NCBI RefSeq assembly: GCF_964340395.1
Contig: NC_135562.1
Span: 22,392,718-22,427,717, forward strand
Length of the DNA stretch: 35,000 bases
Source: Glandiceps talaboti
Taxonomy: Eukaryota > Hemichordata > Enteropneusta > Spengelidae
Direction: 5' to 3'
In this document: positions 1 through 11,130 of the stretch, piece by piece
Layout of the letters: each line of letters starts with the position of its first letter
Numbering within the stretch: the first letter of the stretch is position 1
The notes under the pieces: model-generated
Databases searched by the model: none
What the model saw: only the letters and a program-made list of their open reading frames with translations
What the model was told of the DNA's origin: nothing
Made by a program: the position numbers and the translations under genes

Positions 1-480
1 GTTGAATTGTTGGTGCAATGTTTGAAACATTAGAACCGTTTTTTCTAAAGTTTTCTAACAAGACTTAAAATACCTCATTGCACACTATTAATCCTTAGAG
101 CAGTACACCAAGTTTTCATGAAAAATCTCTAACTTTGTGTAAAAAGTATTTAAATGTCAAGCCGGAATATGAATTTAAGTCCATTACAATCTTATACTCT
201 GACTGCAGAAACAACATTTGTCACCATACAAACTCCTTTTCTTATCGACGAGATTTACTTAACACAGGATGCAACATTAATGTTTGGGGACGAAACATTA
301 ATATGCGAGGACAAAACTTTCTTTTTGTTTGACGGAAGCAGGACTGCATGACGGAAATTGATTATATATCCCACAATCCTCGGCACACTCTTGGCGGCTA
401 TTTCAACTTCGCGACCAGCACTATATCTGATCATGTCAAGTGGTAAACACATCAATTGTTTCCAGTGTATAAATGTTTTT
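1..480. other. unrecognised left-edge sequence
   Basis: I see no gene here. Open frames on both strands stay below about 70 codons, overlap one another and show no recognisable motif. The sequence is AT-rich and leads directly into a tetranucleotide microsatellite. It could be intronic or intergenic. Confidence 0.5.
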
Positions 481-483
481 TCT

Positions 484-501
484 CTGTCTGTCTGTCTGTC
501 C

Positions 502-573
<72 letters not shown>
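484..573. repeat. (TCTG)n microsatellite
   Basis: About 22 nearly uninterrupted TCTG units with one CCGT variant near the left end. The short Cys/Leu/Ser/Val open frames across it are repeat artefacts. Confidence 0.97.
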
Positions 574-575
<2 letters not shown>

Positions 576-615
576 TCAATTCAATTCAATTCAATACAAT
601 TCAATTCAATTCAAT
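574..615. repeat. (TTCAA)n pentanucleotide repeat
   Basis: About eight TTCAA units with one TACAA variant follow the TCTG run without a spacer, giving a compound microsatellite. Confidence 0.9.
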
Positions 616-1138
616 AACTTTATTATCCGTATATGAATGTGGAAATTTGTCTTTCGGCTCAAAACACAATTTACAAACAATTTACACAAGTACAATATAT
701 ACAAATACATACAGTGAGTTTAAAAGGACTTTACAGTGAGTTTAAAATAGGCTGTTGGAACGAACGATTTTTTAAAAAGGTTTTTCCTTGCAGGAGGCAT
801 TCTGTAACGGTGTGTACGTGTGCAACTGTAATAGTACCTTGTACAAATGAAACGTAAGTAAGTTAGTTCGTACCCAAGAATATCAGTTTACAATTTCAAT
901 TATACAAATTTGGATGTTGTTGGAACAGGTCCCTCAAAATACGATTTTCTCGGGCTATACTTTTTATATATATCTTTATAGAAATACGTGTTTAACCAAG
1001 ACTGGGTGTCTGGCCGTACGTACGCACCGGAAAAAACGTAGCAGAAACACTGTCACTTGGAAAAAATGCTGTCCTGTTAGAGCTTTGATTATATACATAA
1101 GCTTTGGTGAGTTAAATAAGTTACATAATGAGTGCATG
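616..1138. other. no gene seen between microsatellites
   Basis: There is a short local direct repeat (a TTTACAGTGAGTTTAAAA-type motif around 710-745). No convincing exon or RNA gene was found on either strand. Confidence 0.45.

Positions 1139-1217
<79 letters not shown>
1139..1217. repeat. (TG)n microsatellite
   Basis: A long, almost pure TG dinucleotide run of about 37 units. Frames across it read Cys-Val or His-Thr and are not genes. Confidence 0.97.
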
Positions 1218-1218
<1 letters not shown>

Positions 1219-1235
1219 AGTGTGCATATCTGTAC

Positions 1236-1268
1236 AGATGGATGGATGGATGGATGGACAGATGGCTG
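1236..1268. repeat. (GATG)n short microsatellite
   Basis: About six GATG/GATGGA units, close to the TG run. Confidence 0.85.
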
Positions 1269-1269
1269 G

Positions 1270-1700
1270 ATGTAATTATAGGGAGATAACATTAAGTTCA
1301 CTACAAACTTACTTACTTTCACTGTTAAGGTGATTAGTAATGTCGTACCCAAATGATTTGTAACATTGGTGTCATTTACGATTGGACTACTCTGGACAAA
1401 GGATGGGATATGCTAGCAATATCAAAGAAACCCAAACTAATCCAGCTGTCTCTGTGGCTGAATCTGTCATTGTGTCCAGGTTTTACCTTTATCAACCTAT
1501 CTAATAATATAGTTTGAAAACAAATAATACATACTAAATCAAATCCAAAATTAGAAAGACTACTGCATGTATTGCAATCAATGATATCAGTGTTTCTATG
1601 GAAACAAATACTACAATAAATTTTCACAATGCACTGTACATCTAATAGTTATCTTTATGTGTTGGTATATTTTTTTCTCTATAGTTGTCCTGTGTGTGTC
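1270..1700. other. unrecognised spacer
   Basis: No gene is supported. The longest frame, about 83 codons on the minus strand at 1376-1627, has no recognisable domain and no splice-site support. Confidence 0.45.
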
Positions 1701-1702
1701 AT

Positions 1703-1746
1703 TGTTTGTTTGTTTGTTTGTTTGTTTGTTTGTCTGTTTGTTTGTT

Positions 1747-1781
<35 letters not shown>

Positions 1782-1797
1782 TTGCTTGTTTGTTTGA
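1703..1797. repeat. (TTTG)n/(TCTG)n mixed microsatellite
   Basis: Alternating blocks of TTTG and TCTG over about 95 bp. TCTG units probably arise from TTTG or the reverse by single T/C changes. Confidence 0.95.
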
Positions 1798-1907
1798 TTT
1801 CTGTAAACAACACCTTAGTTGCCACAGTTTTGATCATCGAATTGAAATTTGTTCATCTATATTCTTTCAGTGCTTCACTATTACATCATGGCTCTTGGTA
1901 GACATCA

Positions 1908-2220
1908 ATATTTATTAGATGAACAATATACATAAATCCATAACTATATTTATTAGATGAACAATTTACATAAATTCATGACTATATTTATGAGATGAAC
2001 AATATACATCAATTCATGACTATATTTATTAGATGAACAATATACATCAATTCATGATTATATTTATTAGATGAACAATTTATATCAATTCATGACTATG
2101 TTTATTAGATGAACAATTTACATCAATTCATGACTATATTTATTAGATGAACAATTTTCATCACTTCATGACTATATTTATTAGATGAACAATTTACATC
2201 AGTTCATGACTATATTTATT
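1908..2220. repeat. 38-bp minisatellite, about 8 copies
   Basis: Units begin TTTATTAGATGAACAAT and continue with an ACATCAATTCATGACTATA-type tail. Start-to-start spacing is 38 bp where measured (1911 to 1949). Copies differ by a few bases, and the array stops at about 2220 inside a truncated unit. Confidence 0.93.
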
Positions 2221-2503
2221 CAATTTAGGTGTCATGAATATTCCACTACTATTTTTATGTGCTAGCTGTCCTGTAGGTCAGAAAACCCGACAAATCTATT
2301 TACCGGTGAAATCAACTCGTGTTTGCATCTCTAGAACTAATTAGAGAATAAATCAAACTAATAACTGATAATACATTAAGTGTCCTTTGCCTGATATGAT
2401 TTAGTCCTTGATTTTGATGAAAAAATATGAAGTGTATAACGATTTAAAATACTCATTTTGTTTTCGATAAAAATAAAGAATTTGACTTGAAGCAGAATTA
2501 ACT
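2221..2503. other. unrecognised spacer
   Basis: AT-rich sequence between the minisatellite and the inverted-repeat element. I see no gene or RNA. Confidence 0.4.
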
Positions 2504-2506
2504 TTA

Positions 2507-2531
2507 GGGAGCGATCAGTTTTTACGGCCGG
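2507..2531 (+). repeat. left terminal inverted repeat
   Basis: Begins GGGAGCGATCAG and ends in GCCGG. It pairs with 3491-3515 in inverted orientation with about five mismatches. Confidence 0.7.
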
Positions 2532-3490
2532 CGGGGGGTGGGTGTAAATCAGGGTGGGGGCACCTCAATTTGGGACTCAAAGAGGGGGTCACCTTATTTT
2601 CAAAGACTGAACAAAATTATGAACCCCCTGCTGTACTTACATTTCCATACATCAAATATATGTGCATACAATAAACCATAAATGATGGCTATAAATATAC
2701 GTTCAAATATAACATAAACTCTTTGTCTCTTGATACATCATAAGCATATGACATGGTGACATAACATTTCACCTTTTAAGCAACAGTTTTGTTAGAAATG
2801 ACTTCTCAATATTGCAGGCCATGAGTTGCATTGTGTCATCATGTGGTATAAAAACTTGCATGTGTAGCTGTACACGTAACACATAAGAAATGAAATACCT
2901 TGAAATTTACTGGATGGATTGACGGAGTTTAGATAAGACGTAGGAAAAAAAAGGCGCGAGTAACTGTCGACAGTCTAACTGTCAAGATGCTATCAAAGTA
3001 TATTTCAAAAGTATTTCAACCCTATGTAGTTGCTATTTACATGTTGGTGCTGTCTTGTAAAGCTTGGAAATTATTTGTCTGAAAGGGTCTGAATAGCCTC
3101 AACATTGACTGTTCAGGGTAAAATACCTCCAGGGCTTCTACGGGGAGACCCCTAGGACCCCTATAAGAGATGCACATACTCCCTTCTCAAGCTTTCCCCT
3201 ACCTTTCAGTCAAGATGCTATTAAACTCCTTTTAGAATATATTTACCCTGTGTCGTCAATAATTATAATTATGATAGTGCTAACCCAGGATCTTATAAAG
3301 TAGATGCATGACAGTCAAGCAGTCCACACTGAGTCACCATAACAAAAACTGTCATGTGAATATTATATATGGGGGGGGGGGGGGAATCATCATGTTTTAG
3401 AATTAAATGATAGGGGTCAGCCTGTTTTTGGTTTTACAGATATTGGGGTCAGTGACTTTTTCTCAGCCCGATTTAAGAATCCCCCCCCCC

Positions 3491-3515
3491 CCGGCTGGAG
3501 AAACTGACCGGTCCC
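3491..3515 (-). repeat. right terminal inverted repeat
   Basis: Read on the minus strand it begins GGGACCGGTCAGTTT and ends in GCCGG, mirroring the left end of the element. Confidence 0.7.
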
Positions 3516-3518
3516 TTA

Positions 3519-5030
3519 TCCCGGTTTTAATGAGATTCACAAGGTCTGCAATTTTTCACAAATGATGAGACGGGAGGTTAGGTAGACAGAAACAGTGATA
3601 GGCTCAGGCAGATATACGGAGAAATTTAACGGCGTTGCTCTGGTATTGATTATCGATACGACATTGTGGACCGTGTAATAAATAAATAAATACACAGTTT
3701 CAAATTGATGTGCACTCATGAAATCCCTTCATTATGAGATATTTATTTACTTTTTAAAATGATATTGTCTATAAATGGGAAACTGTACATAGAGCAAAAA
3801 AGGGTACTAAAGGATATGATGGTCTTCAATATGGCAGCCATATTGATTGATTTCAACTGGATGTTAATACTGTATACACGCTGTGTGGTAGACAAGATAT
3901 TATATTTAATATCAAGGAGAATGTTCTGGAGTGGATATAATGTTGACTCGGTCCTGACAATGTAGGGAATGTGCCCATTTAGTCTTTGGCAGTTTTAGCC
4001 TTCCCTCGATCAGCTCAATCAATTAGATTCAAACACGAGTAATGATTAATGTACTGTCATCACAAACATTTCCATAGTAGTGGGAAACAACCATTTGCCT
4101 TTAAAACTGTCAATGTGGTGGGAGCGGTGAGATCAAGTCCTAATCACCGAGTCTGGGCCAGGAGTTCTTCTCTTCTCCATATCCAACAGCATTTTAACCT
4201 ATGTTTTTAAAATATTTTAATAGAAGATTCACTATTAGATAATATAGGCATAGGCACTTGAAAAGTGTTCCTTCATTACATCTCCAAGGTTATAATGCAT
4301 ATTATGAACTTTTACAAATATAGTCACCATTCGGCCATAATTTATCAGTTGCAAAAGAAAGTGATGTGCACGTGACTCACATAGTATAATACCTTTGTGT
4401 CAAGTTTGGTTGAAATCAATTGGTGCATACCACAGTTATGAGGGTGAACGCATTGATGGGACACACACATGGCACCCAATATAATAGTCTCCTCTAGCTG
4501 GTGCTCTTTGGGGACTGAAAAGATGTTAGGCTGCGCAAATTAAATTCTGTGTTTGACATCACCCTGAGATTGGAAAATCAAGGAGGGAGGGCGGTTTACA
4601 AACAAACTAACTGTATATTCCAAAATATGCAAATTCAGACAAAAATGAAAATTTGAGTGTACAGTGACTATAATACAAGTGTAGCACCCATACATTTGAC
4701 AAGATTAAGGTGGACAAACAAAAAACATTTTATTTGTAGTTTATTACAGATACATGTATGTACATTATACATGATAGTGTTGTCTTAGTGATGAAACCAC
4801 ATTGTAATGATGATAGTGTCAACTCAGTGGACTATATCCATGGTCCTCACCAGGAATATTTTGCTCTTCTTTTTTCATTTTCTTTTAGTTTTAGTGTAAT
4901 TATTAGCTGGAAGTAATTTTGTCAGAACTTGTAGCTTATTGACTTATTTGCTTTTCCTGCTCCTCATTTTGTCTGTTATGTACCCTTTGTACAATTTCTG
5001 GTGAAATAAATAGAAAAAAGTCTTAACCAT
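3519..5030. other. no gene seen
   Basis: There are scattered short frames (for example 68 codons at 3759-3965, +) without motifs or splice support. Apart from one dispersed-repeat fragment at 4392-4520, listed separately, I recognise nothing. Confidence 0.45.
4392..4518 (+). mobile_element. diverged dispersed repeat fragment with 3' hairpin
   Basis: It starts with GTGTCAAGTTTGGTTGAAATC and ends with AGTCTCC...GGGGACT, which can pair as a short stem. The order (CAAGTTTG-GAAA-AAAT motif, then an AGTCCCC-type stem) matches the better preserved copy at 26130-26262, so I assign it to the same Helitron/HINE-like family. No left end is visible. Confidence 0.4.
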
Positions 5031-5032
5031 GC

Positions 5033-5318
5033 ACACTTGAAGTTGTATTTGATTGATACATACATTGTGTTGTGTGTGTAGTCATATTCATGTCCATTCA
5101 TAGATTGACGAGATCAAGTAAAGGGAGTGATCAGTTTTTACAGCCTGGGGTAACATCACTAGCCATGTTGTACTGAAGAGAGTGTCAACACTGAGTCTCT
5201 ACCACATACATATGGAGTCAACACTGAATCAAAAGTTGTATTTGATTGATACATACACTGTATTGTGTGTGTAATCATATCAATGTCCATTCATAGATTG
5301 ACTAGATCAAATTAAGCT
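5033..5318. repeat. 90-bp direct duplication
   Basis: The segments at about 5037-5120 and 5230-5315 share a GTTGTATTTGATTGATACAT start and a TCCATTCATAGATTGAC end, with about 10% differences. The 193-bp offset leaves a spacer holding the isolated TIR copy. Confidence 0.8.
5123..5150 (+). mobile_element. isolated copy of the MITE left TIR
   Basis: GGGAGTGATCAGTTTTTACA followed by GCCTGGGG matches the left TIR at 2507 with few changes. No partner TIR is visible nearby, so this is a truncated or eroded copy. Confidence 0.6.
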
Positions 5319-5668
5319 ATGGACATTGATATGTCATGTCACAATATATACAATTATTATAATAGTTTTAGTTTGTGTCTTTCTAAACTTGTCAAAAGTG
5401 ATCTCACCAAAGTAATCTATTGCGTTTACTTACACCCATGGGCTTCACACACAAACAGACATCGTTGACAAGGTGCAACCATATTGTTTTAATATCAGAC
5501 TTTTATAAAATACTCTACATGCAAGTACAATACAATAATCCATACAAAAGTCGTTACATTACCATTTCTATAACAACAGGGGTTACTAAGGCATTGCTAA
5601 CCCAAACTTGGCCCCGCACTAAAAACCAACTCTGGAAAAGCGTAGGCATATATCGTAATTGCATCCAT
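5319..5668. other. no gene seen
   Basis: A 90-codon frame on the plus strand (5420-5692) runs into the minisatellite and has no recognisable motif. I do not call it a gene. Confidence 0.4.
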
Positions 5669-8104
5669 AAAGTACATCCATCCCCTAAATAAAATATAAT
5701 ACTCTCCCCTTAATAAAAAGTACATCCATCCCCTAAATAAAATATTTCTCTACCCTTAATATAAAGTACATCCATCCCCTAAATAAAATATTTCTCTCCC
5801 CTTAATATAAAGTATATCCATCCACTAAATAAAATATCTCTCCCCTTAATAAAAAGTACATCCATGCCCTTAATATAAAGTGCATCCATCCTCTAAATAA
5901 AATATTTCTCTCCCCTTAATATAAAGTACATTCATCCCCTAAATAAAATATTTCTCTCCCCTTAATATAAAGTACATCCATCCCCTAAATAAAATATTTC
6001 TCTCCCCTTTATATATAAAGTACATCCATCCACTAAATAAAATATTTCTCTCCCCTTAATATAAAGTACATCCATCCCCTTAAAATAAAGTGCATCCATC
6101 CCCTAAATAAAATAATTCTCTCCCTTTAATATAAAGTACATCCATCCCCTAAATAAAATATTTCTCTCCCCTAAATAAAAAGTACACCCATCCCCTAAAT
6201 AAAAAGTACATCCATCCCCTCAATAAAAAGTACATCCATCCCCTAAATAAAAATAATTCTCTCCCCTAAATAAAAAGTACACCCATCCCCTAAATAAAAA
6301 GTACATCCATCCCCTAAATAAAAAGTACATCCATCCCCTAAATGTAAAGTACATCCATCCCCAAAACACAAAGTACATCCATCCCCTAAATAAAATATTT
6401 CTCTACCCTTAATATAAAGTACATCCATCCCCTAAATAAAATATTTCTCTCCCCTTAATATAAAGTATATCCATCCCCTAAATAAAATATCTCTCCCCTT
6501 AATAAAAAGTACATCCATCCCCTTAATATAAAGTGAATCCATCCCCTAAATAAAATATTTCTCTCCCCTTAATATAAAGTACATTCATCCCCTAAATAAA
6601 ATATTTCTCTCCCCTTAATATAAAGTACATCTATCCCCTAAATAAAAATTTTCTCTCCCCTTTATATATAAAGTACATCCATCCACTAAATAAAATATTT
6701 CTCTCCCCTTAATATAAAGTACATCCATCCCCTTAAAATAAAGTACATCCATCCCCTAAATAAAACATCCATCCATCCCCTAAATAAAATAATTACCTCC
6801 CCTTAATATAAAGTACATCCATCCCCTAAATAAAAAGTACATCCATCCCCTCAATAAAAAGTACATCCATCCCCTAAATAAAATATTTCTCTCCCCTTAA
6901 TAAAAAGTACACCCATCCCCTAAATAAAAAGTACATCCATCCCCTAAATAAAACATACATCCATCCCCTAAATAAAATAATTCTCTCCCCTAAATAAAAA
7001 GTACACCCATCCCCTAAATAAAAAGTACATCCATCCCCTAAATAAAAATAATTCTCTCCCCTTAATATAAAGTACATACGTGCCCTAAATAAAATATTTC
7101 TCTCCCCTAAATAAAAAGTACACCCATCCCCTAAATAAAAAGTACATCCATCCCCTAAATGTAAAGTACATCCATCCCCTAAATGTAAAGTACATCCATC
7201 CCCAAAACACAAAGTACGTCTCTCCCCTAAATAAAAAGTACATCCATCCCCTTAATAAAAAGTACATCCATCCCCTAAATTAAAAAGTACATCCATCCCT
7301 CAAATACAATATTTCTCTCCCATTAATATAAAGTACATCCATCCCCTAAACAAATTATTTCTCTCTCCTTAATATAAAGTACATCCACCCATAAATAAAA
7401 AGTACATCCATCACCTAAATAAAAAGTACATCCATCCCCAAAATACAAAGTACGTCCATCCCCTAAATAAAATATTTCTCTCCCCTTAATAAAAAGTACA
7501 TCCATCCCCTAAATAAAAAAGTACATCCATTCCTCAAAATATTTCTCTCCCCTTAATATAAAGTACATCCATCCCCTAAACAAAATATTTCTCCCGTTAA
7601 TATAAAGTACAGCCATCCCCTAAATAAAATATTTCTCTCCCCTTAATATAAAGTACATCCATCCCCTAAATAAAACATACATCCATCCCCTAAATAAAAT
7701 ATTTCTCGCCCCTTAATATAAAGTACATCCATCCCCTAAATAAAAAGTACATCCATCCCCTAAATAAAATATTTTTCTCCCTTAATAAAAAGTACATCCA
7801 TCCCCTAAATAAAATATTTTTCTCCCTTAATATAAAGTGCATCCATCCCCTAAATAAAATATTTCTCGCCCCTTAATATAAAGTGCATCCATCCCCCAAA
7901 TAAAATATTTCTCTCCCCTTAATATAAAGTACATCCATCCCCTAAATAAAAAGTACATCCATCCCCTAAATAAAATATTTTTCTCCCCTACATATAAAGT
8001 ACATATATCCCCTAAATAAAAAGTACAATTCCACCCTCTAAATAAAACTTCCCTAAATATAAAGTACATCCATCCCCTAAATGAAGAGTACATCAATCCC
8101 CTAC
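5669..8104. repeat. 2.4-kb minisatellite with 24-bp and 46-bp units
   Basis: There are two interleaved unit types. The short one is AAGTACATCCATCCCCTAAA plus TAAA (24 bp). The long one adds ATATTTCTCTCCCCTTAATA plus TA (about 46 bp in all). The 24-bp unit keeps frame, so stretches made only of it give minus-strand Gly-Asp-Gly-Cys-Thr-Phe-Tyr-Leu octapeptide frames; the 46-bp unit breaks frame. Copies vary by single bases and small indels, with local blocks such as 5.7-6.1 kb repeated at 6.4-6.8 kb. No sign of a real coding gene. Confidence 0.95.
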
Positions 8105-8420
8105 ATCTATATGAAAAGCATTTTCATATAGGGAAAAGAGATACTTTTCAAATACTAAGGACGAAGAATGGCAGTGGTAATACAAAGGGTATTGCAAAGA
8201 TTAAGCAACCAAATATGAACAACCAACCCATTTGAAAATAACCCACAATTATATAAAGGATAAACAAACATATAACCTGTGTGACTCCCATAAAGTGTTA
8301 TTCAGTAAATCCCACAATTATCATGTACTACAAATACTAGACAAGTTGCCTGGTTTCTTTGCGCAAACTTAACGACCACCGAAAGATAGTTAGAGTTACT
8401 TTTATTATATATTAGTTGGG
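8105..8420. other. no gene seen
   Basis: AT-rich unique sequence after the minisatellite. Nothing recognisable. Confidence 0.4.
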
Positions 8421-8426
8421 ATTAAT

Positions 8427-8513
8427 GTTAGTGTTAGTGTTAGTGTTAGTGTTATTGTTAGGGTAAGGTTATAGGTTAAAGGTTATAGTTCAGGTTAAGG
8501 TTACATAAAGAAG
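8427..8513 (+). repeat. telomere-like hexamer stretch (TTAGTG)n
   Basis: Four to five TTAGTG units, then TTATTG, TTAGGG and a degenerate run of AGGTTA-type motifs. It resembles a decayed (TTAGGG)n interstitial telomeric repeat, but the core variant is TTAGTG, so it may simply be a hexamer microsatellite. Confidence 0.6.
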
Positions 8514-8706
8514 GTTAAAGGAGTGATCAAAGCTTGCACAAATTAAGCAACAAAGTCTATCATTTGAAGTACATTGAAGATTTGTATCATGTTACTTAAA
8601 TTTGACAATTTTCTGATGTAAATAGTTCCCCATCCAACTGTATACTAATCAGCTGGTTCTAAAGTTCTTATAACCATTTAATCAAAAATTTCAATTTCCA
8701 GATGAC

Positions 8707-8785
8707 TTTAATCCTCTTTCTCCCAGTGGCTGTAGGATATTTGTTTGTACACAACTAACTACTAGTTGGGAGAAAGAGGATTAAA
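8707..8785. mobile_element. 79-bp palindromic element, perfect 19-bp arms
   Basis: The arms TTTAATCCTCTTTCTCCCA (8707-8725) and TGGGAGAAAGAGGATTAAA (8767-8785) are perfect inverted complements around a 41-bp loop. The outer TTAA on each side could be part of the arms or a TTAA target duplication as in piggyBac-type MITEs; the palindromic symmetry makes these indistinguishable. Confidence 0.55.
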
Positions 8786-9150
8786 TACCAGATATCTGAT
8801 CATTTCGCAGTGAACATAAATTTATAATTACACCAAAGTATTACCATTACCTAACTTAACAAACAACTGGCCTTGTGATAAAAACAAACTAGTTGTGTTC
8901 TATTGTGTTCAAGTACAATAGCCCAAAATTAAATGCAGGAATGTAATGTTAATCAGTGTCCAAAATCTGCTTGTACAAGTTGATGGTAATTAAGTTCATA
9001 ATATCCTGACAGTCAAGGGCAAAGGTCACTTTTTACACAGAAAGCTCATCTAAAAGGTATGTTTACAATATACTTAAATTTGTCTGTACAAAATATTAAC
9101 AGTATGTAGTAAATTGCTAGCTGACCTTGAATATTAAGGTCAAAGTCATA
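8786..9150. other. no gene seen
   Basis: Unique AT-rich sequence between the palindrome and the first minus-strand exon candidate. Confidence 0.4.
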
Positions 9151-9152
9151 GG

Positions 9153-9341
9153 TTACTGTCTTTGATAATATCTAGTATGGTACATGCCTATGGCTCGCCT
9201 CCAGGCTGGCATGCATGTTGACAGTGATATGTTTTCATGGTGATGAATCAGATGTCTATGAATAAGTACACCTGTGTACAATCTTTGGTACAGTTCTTTA
9301 TGTGCAGCGCATTCAAAGTGCTCATGAGAGTTTGTTGATTC
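9153..9341 (-). CDS. candidate exon, possibly the 3' exon of the minus-strand micro-exon gene
   Basis: On the minus strand a TTTTCGATTGCAG acceptor precedes GAATCAACAAAC. The frame from 9341 is open to a stop at 9153-9155 and begins ESTNSHEHFECAAHKELYQR. An alternative donor GTGTAC lies just after the QRLYT codons. No known domain is visible. It lies downstream of the micro-exons at 9.6-13.4 kb in transcript orientation, which is the only reason to link them. Confidence 0.35.
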   Translation of the reverse strand, partial: ESTNSHEHFECAAHKELYQRLYTGVLIHRHLIHHHENISLSTCMPAWRRAIGMYHTRYYQRQ

Positions 9342-9628
9342 CTGCAATCGAAAAGTCATTGACATAATTCAATATTAATTCACAGTAAAGCTCATGCAAA
9401 TATTATTCCAAATCACAAATAATAAATACAAAGATGTAAATGAATGGACAGACCTTCATCAATAAAACTTTAAAGATTAACACACTTCTTTGCAAGCTCT
9501 TATCTGGTCCATAGCCAGTGTCTTAAACCAACAGCTGGCTACTCTATTCAGTACAGGCAGTGAGCTTTGGGTTATTTTCAAGTGGAATATAGACAACAAT
9601 TCAACTGATGGCAAGATGTCAAACTTAC

Positions 9629-9696
9629 TTCATCCTGTTTTCTTCAGATTTCTTCTTCAATTCCAGTAATACAAATTTCTGACGTACAAGTACGAT
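9629..9696 (-). CDS. 68-bp micro-exon
   Basis: It lies between GGTATTTCAG and GTAAGTTT and is open in phase 0: IVLVRQKFVLLELKKKSEEN and onward. It is related to the 12074-12154 cassette by its start (IVL/IML) and Lys/Glu-rich end. Confidence 0.45.
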
Positions 9697-10257
9697 CTGA
9701 AATACCAGGAGAAACATTTTATGAACTGAACAGAACTGAAATACAACTCAAAAACACTTGTTCTCATCTTTTTATATGATCTATGCTGATCCAACAATGG
9801 TGAATTCAGATAAATATAGAAGGTATTGTAGGACTATTAACCAAGATTTTTCCTCAACACAAACCTCAATAAAACATCTATCAAGGAAACAATTTCCTTA
9901 TGACTGACAAGTATATAAAATAAGATTATTACCAAACTGCTCAATAAAATACTTGCTTTTCTCTTCTTTCTCTGATAATAGTTTTTTTCGACAGCTTTGA
10001 AGTCATAAATTGTGGTAATACATTTTCTTGGCAGCATTGGCATGGTCTAAAAACAATGAAACATATTATCAACAAGTCTTGGTCAAAAACCTAACTTTCC
10101 CTCTATCAGGTCAATATTCTGACTTCAACAATAAATATGACTGCCATCCAACTCATATTGTAAAAGTCATCAAACATAATTACATGCATATGTGGACTAC
10201 TATATACAACATTTGTACTAGATTTGGTTGAAAGTCGCCCATGGATCTCAGAGGTGT

Positions 10258-10276
10258 AACCCCCCCCCCCCCCCCC
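10258..10276. repeat. poly-C tract
   Basis: About 18 consecutive C residues following a dispersed-repeat fragment. Another C run lies at 12209-12225. Both are prone to assembly length error. Confidence 0.9.
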
Positions 10277-10372
10277 ATAATTTGGGCAATTTGACTTTAG
10301 ACATTGTGATAAAAATCAAGGGTCTGGGTTATGAAGACAAACTTTGATGAGATCGCAAAATTGGAAACTTAC

Positions 10373-10425
10373 CTATGTCGGCTTCTTGTTTGATAGCTTT
10401 CTGTCATATTCTTCATGGATGTGAC
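10373..10425 (-). CDS. 53-bp micro-exon copy
   Basis: Borders are GTTTTCAG and GTAAGTTT. The phase 0 frame reads VTSMKNMTESYQTRSRH and is open. The alternative frame reads KAIKQEADI after an internal ATGACAG acceptor and matches the neighbouring copy better. Confidence 0.35.
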
Positions 10426-10592
10426 CTGAAAACAAATAAAACATTACTATAGCTGGATGGCAATTGGATGTCAGAGGTGTACATCCACACTTTGAATAAT
10501 TTTGGCTTTTTCACTTTGAACATCGGCATCACGATCAAGGGGTCGGGGTTATTAAAACTAACTTTGAAGAGATTAAAATATTTGACACTTAC

Positions 10593-10679
10593 TTATATCT
10601 TCTTCTTCTTGTTTGATAACTTTCTCCTATAGCAAAATCCTCTTCAATTCTGGTCATATTAGTTCTTCATGGGTAAGAT
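10593..10679 (-). pseudogene. micro-exon copy, stops unless an internal acceptor is used
   Basis: Outer borders are ATTTACAG and GTAAGTG, but all three frames carry stops. An internal TGCTATAG acceptor would leave a short open piece reading EKVIKQEEEDI, similar to KAIKQEADI in the copy at 10373-10425. Confidence 0.35.
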
Positions 10680-11130
10680 CTGTAAATAAAGAAAACATTA
10701 CTATGAACTGAATTGAACAGAATACCAAGCACATTTAAACTGAATGCCTTCCATAAGGGCAAAGTCTTTAGATTTTTGTTCCTACACACAATAATTGTTT
10801 GAATGCAACATTAACAGAACATATATAATTAGTTATGTTTGAAGTATGTACCAAATTTAATTGAATTAGGAGAGTGCATTTACTAAGGTAGAACTAGTGG
10901 TCACCAGTTGCAAACTGTTCTGCTTGTCTGTTCAAACTAAAAAAAGCTAGCAAGACTTCATGGAAGGTACAGACCCCCTCGAATACTTGACTTCTATGTG
11001 ACTGAACACAACATGATTTAAAAGAATTTACTGGCAAGAAATAGATACTTATGCAGGAAATGGCTGCATTTCGATAACCGACCTCTTTGGTCAACTTTGT
11101 GTATGTCTCAGTTGACATGTCACCTTTGTG

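Larger units (their letters stand above)
2504..3518. mobile_element. 1.0-kb TIR element with TTA target duplication (PIF/Harbinger-like MITE)
   Basis: The element proper is 2507-3515. Its left end, GGGAGCGATCAGTTTTTACG, matches the reverse complement of its right end at about 20 of 25 positions, and both inner ends run into G-rich tracts (GCCGG followed by poly-G). A TTA trinucleotide flanks both ends (2504-2506 and 3516-3518), the target duplication typical of PIF/Harbinger elements. No transposase frame exists inside, so it would be non-autonomous. Poly-G at 3371-3384 and poly-C at 3481-3492 lie near the right end. The superfamily assignment is an inference from TSD length and sequence only. 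Confidence 0.65.

Noticed and set aside
358-739. Cysteine/serine-rich small proteins
   Set aside because: Translation of the (TCTG)n and (TTCAA)n microsatellites.
976-1352. His-Thr repeat proteins on the minus strand
   Set aside because: Translation of the (TG)n microsatellite.
6243-8096. Minus-strand Gly-Asp-Gly-Cys-Thr-Phe-Tyr-Leu repeat protein
   Set aside because: Created by runs of the 24-bp unit and broken wherever the 46-bp unit occurs; no start, splice or promoter support.
9837-10043. 68-codon minus-strand frame
   Set aside because: It lies in intron-like sequence that is homologous to introns at 11.9 and 12.95 kb where the frame is not conserved.
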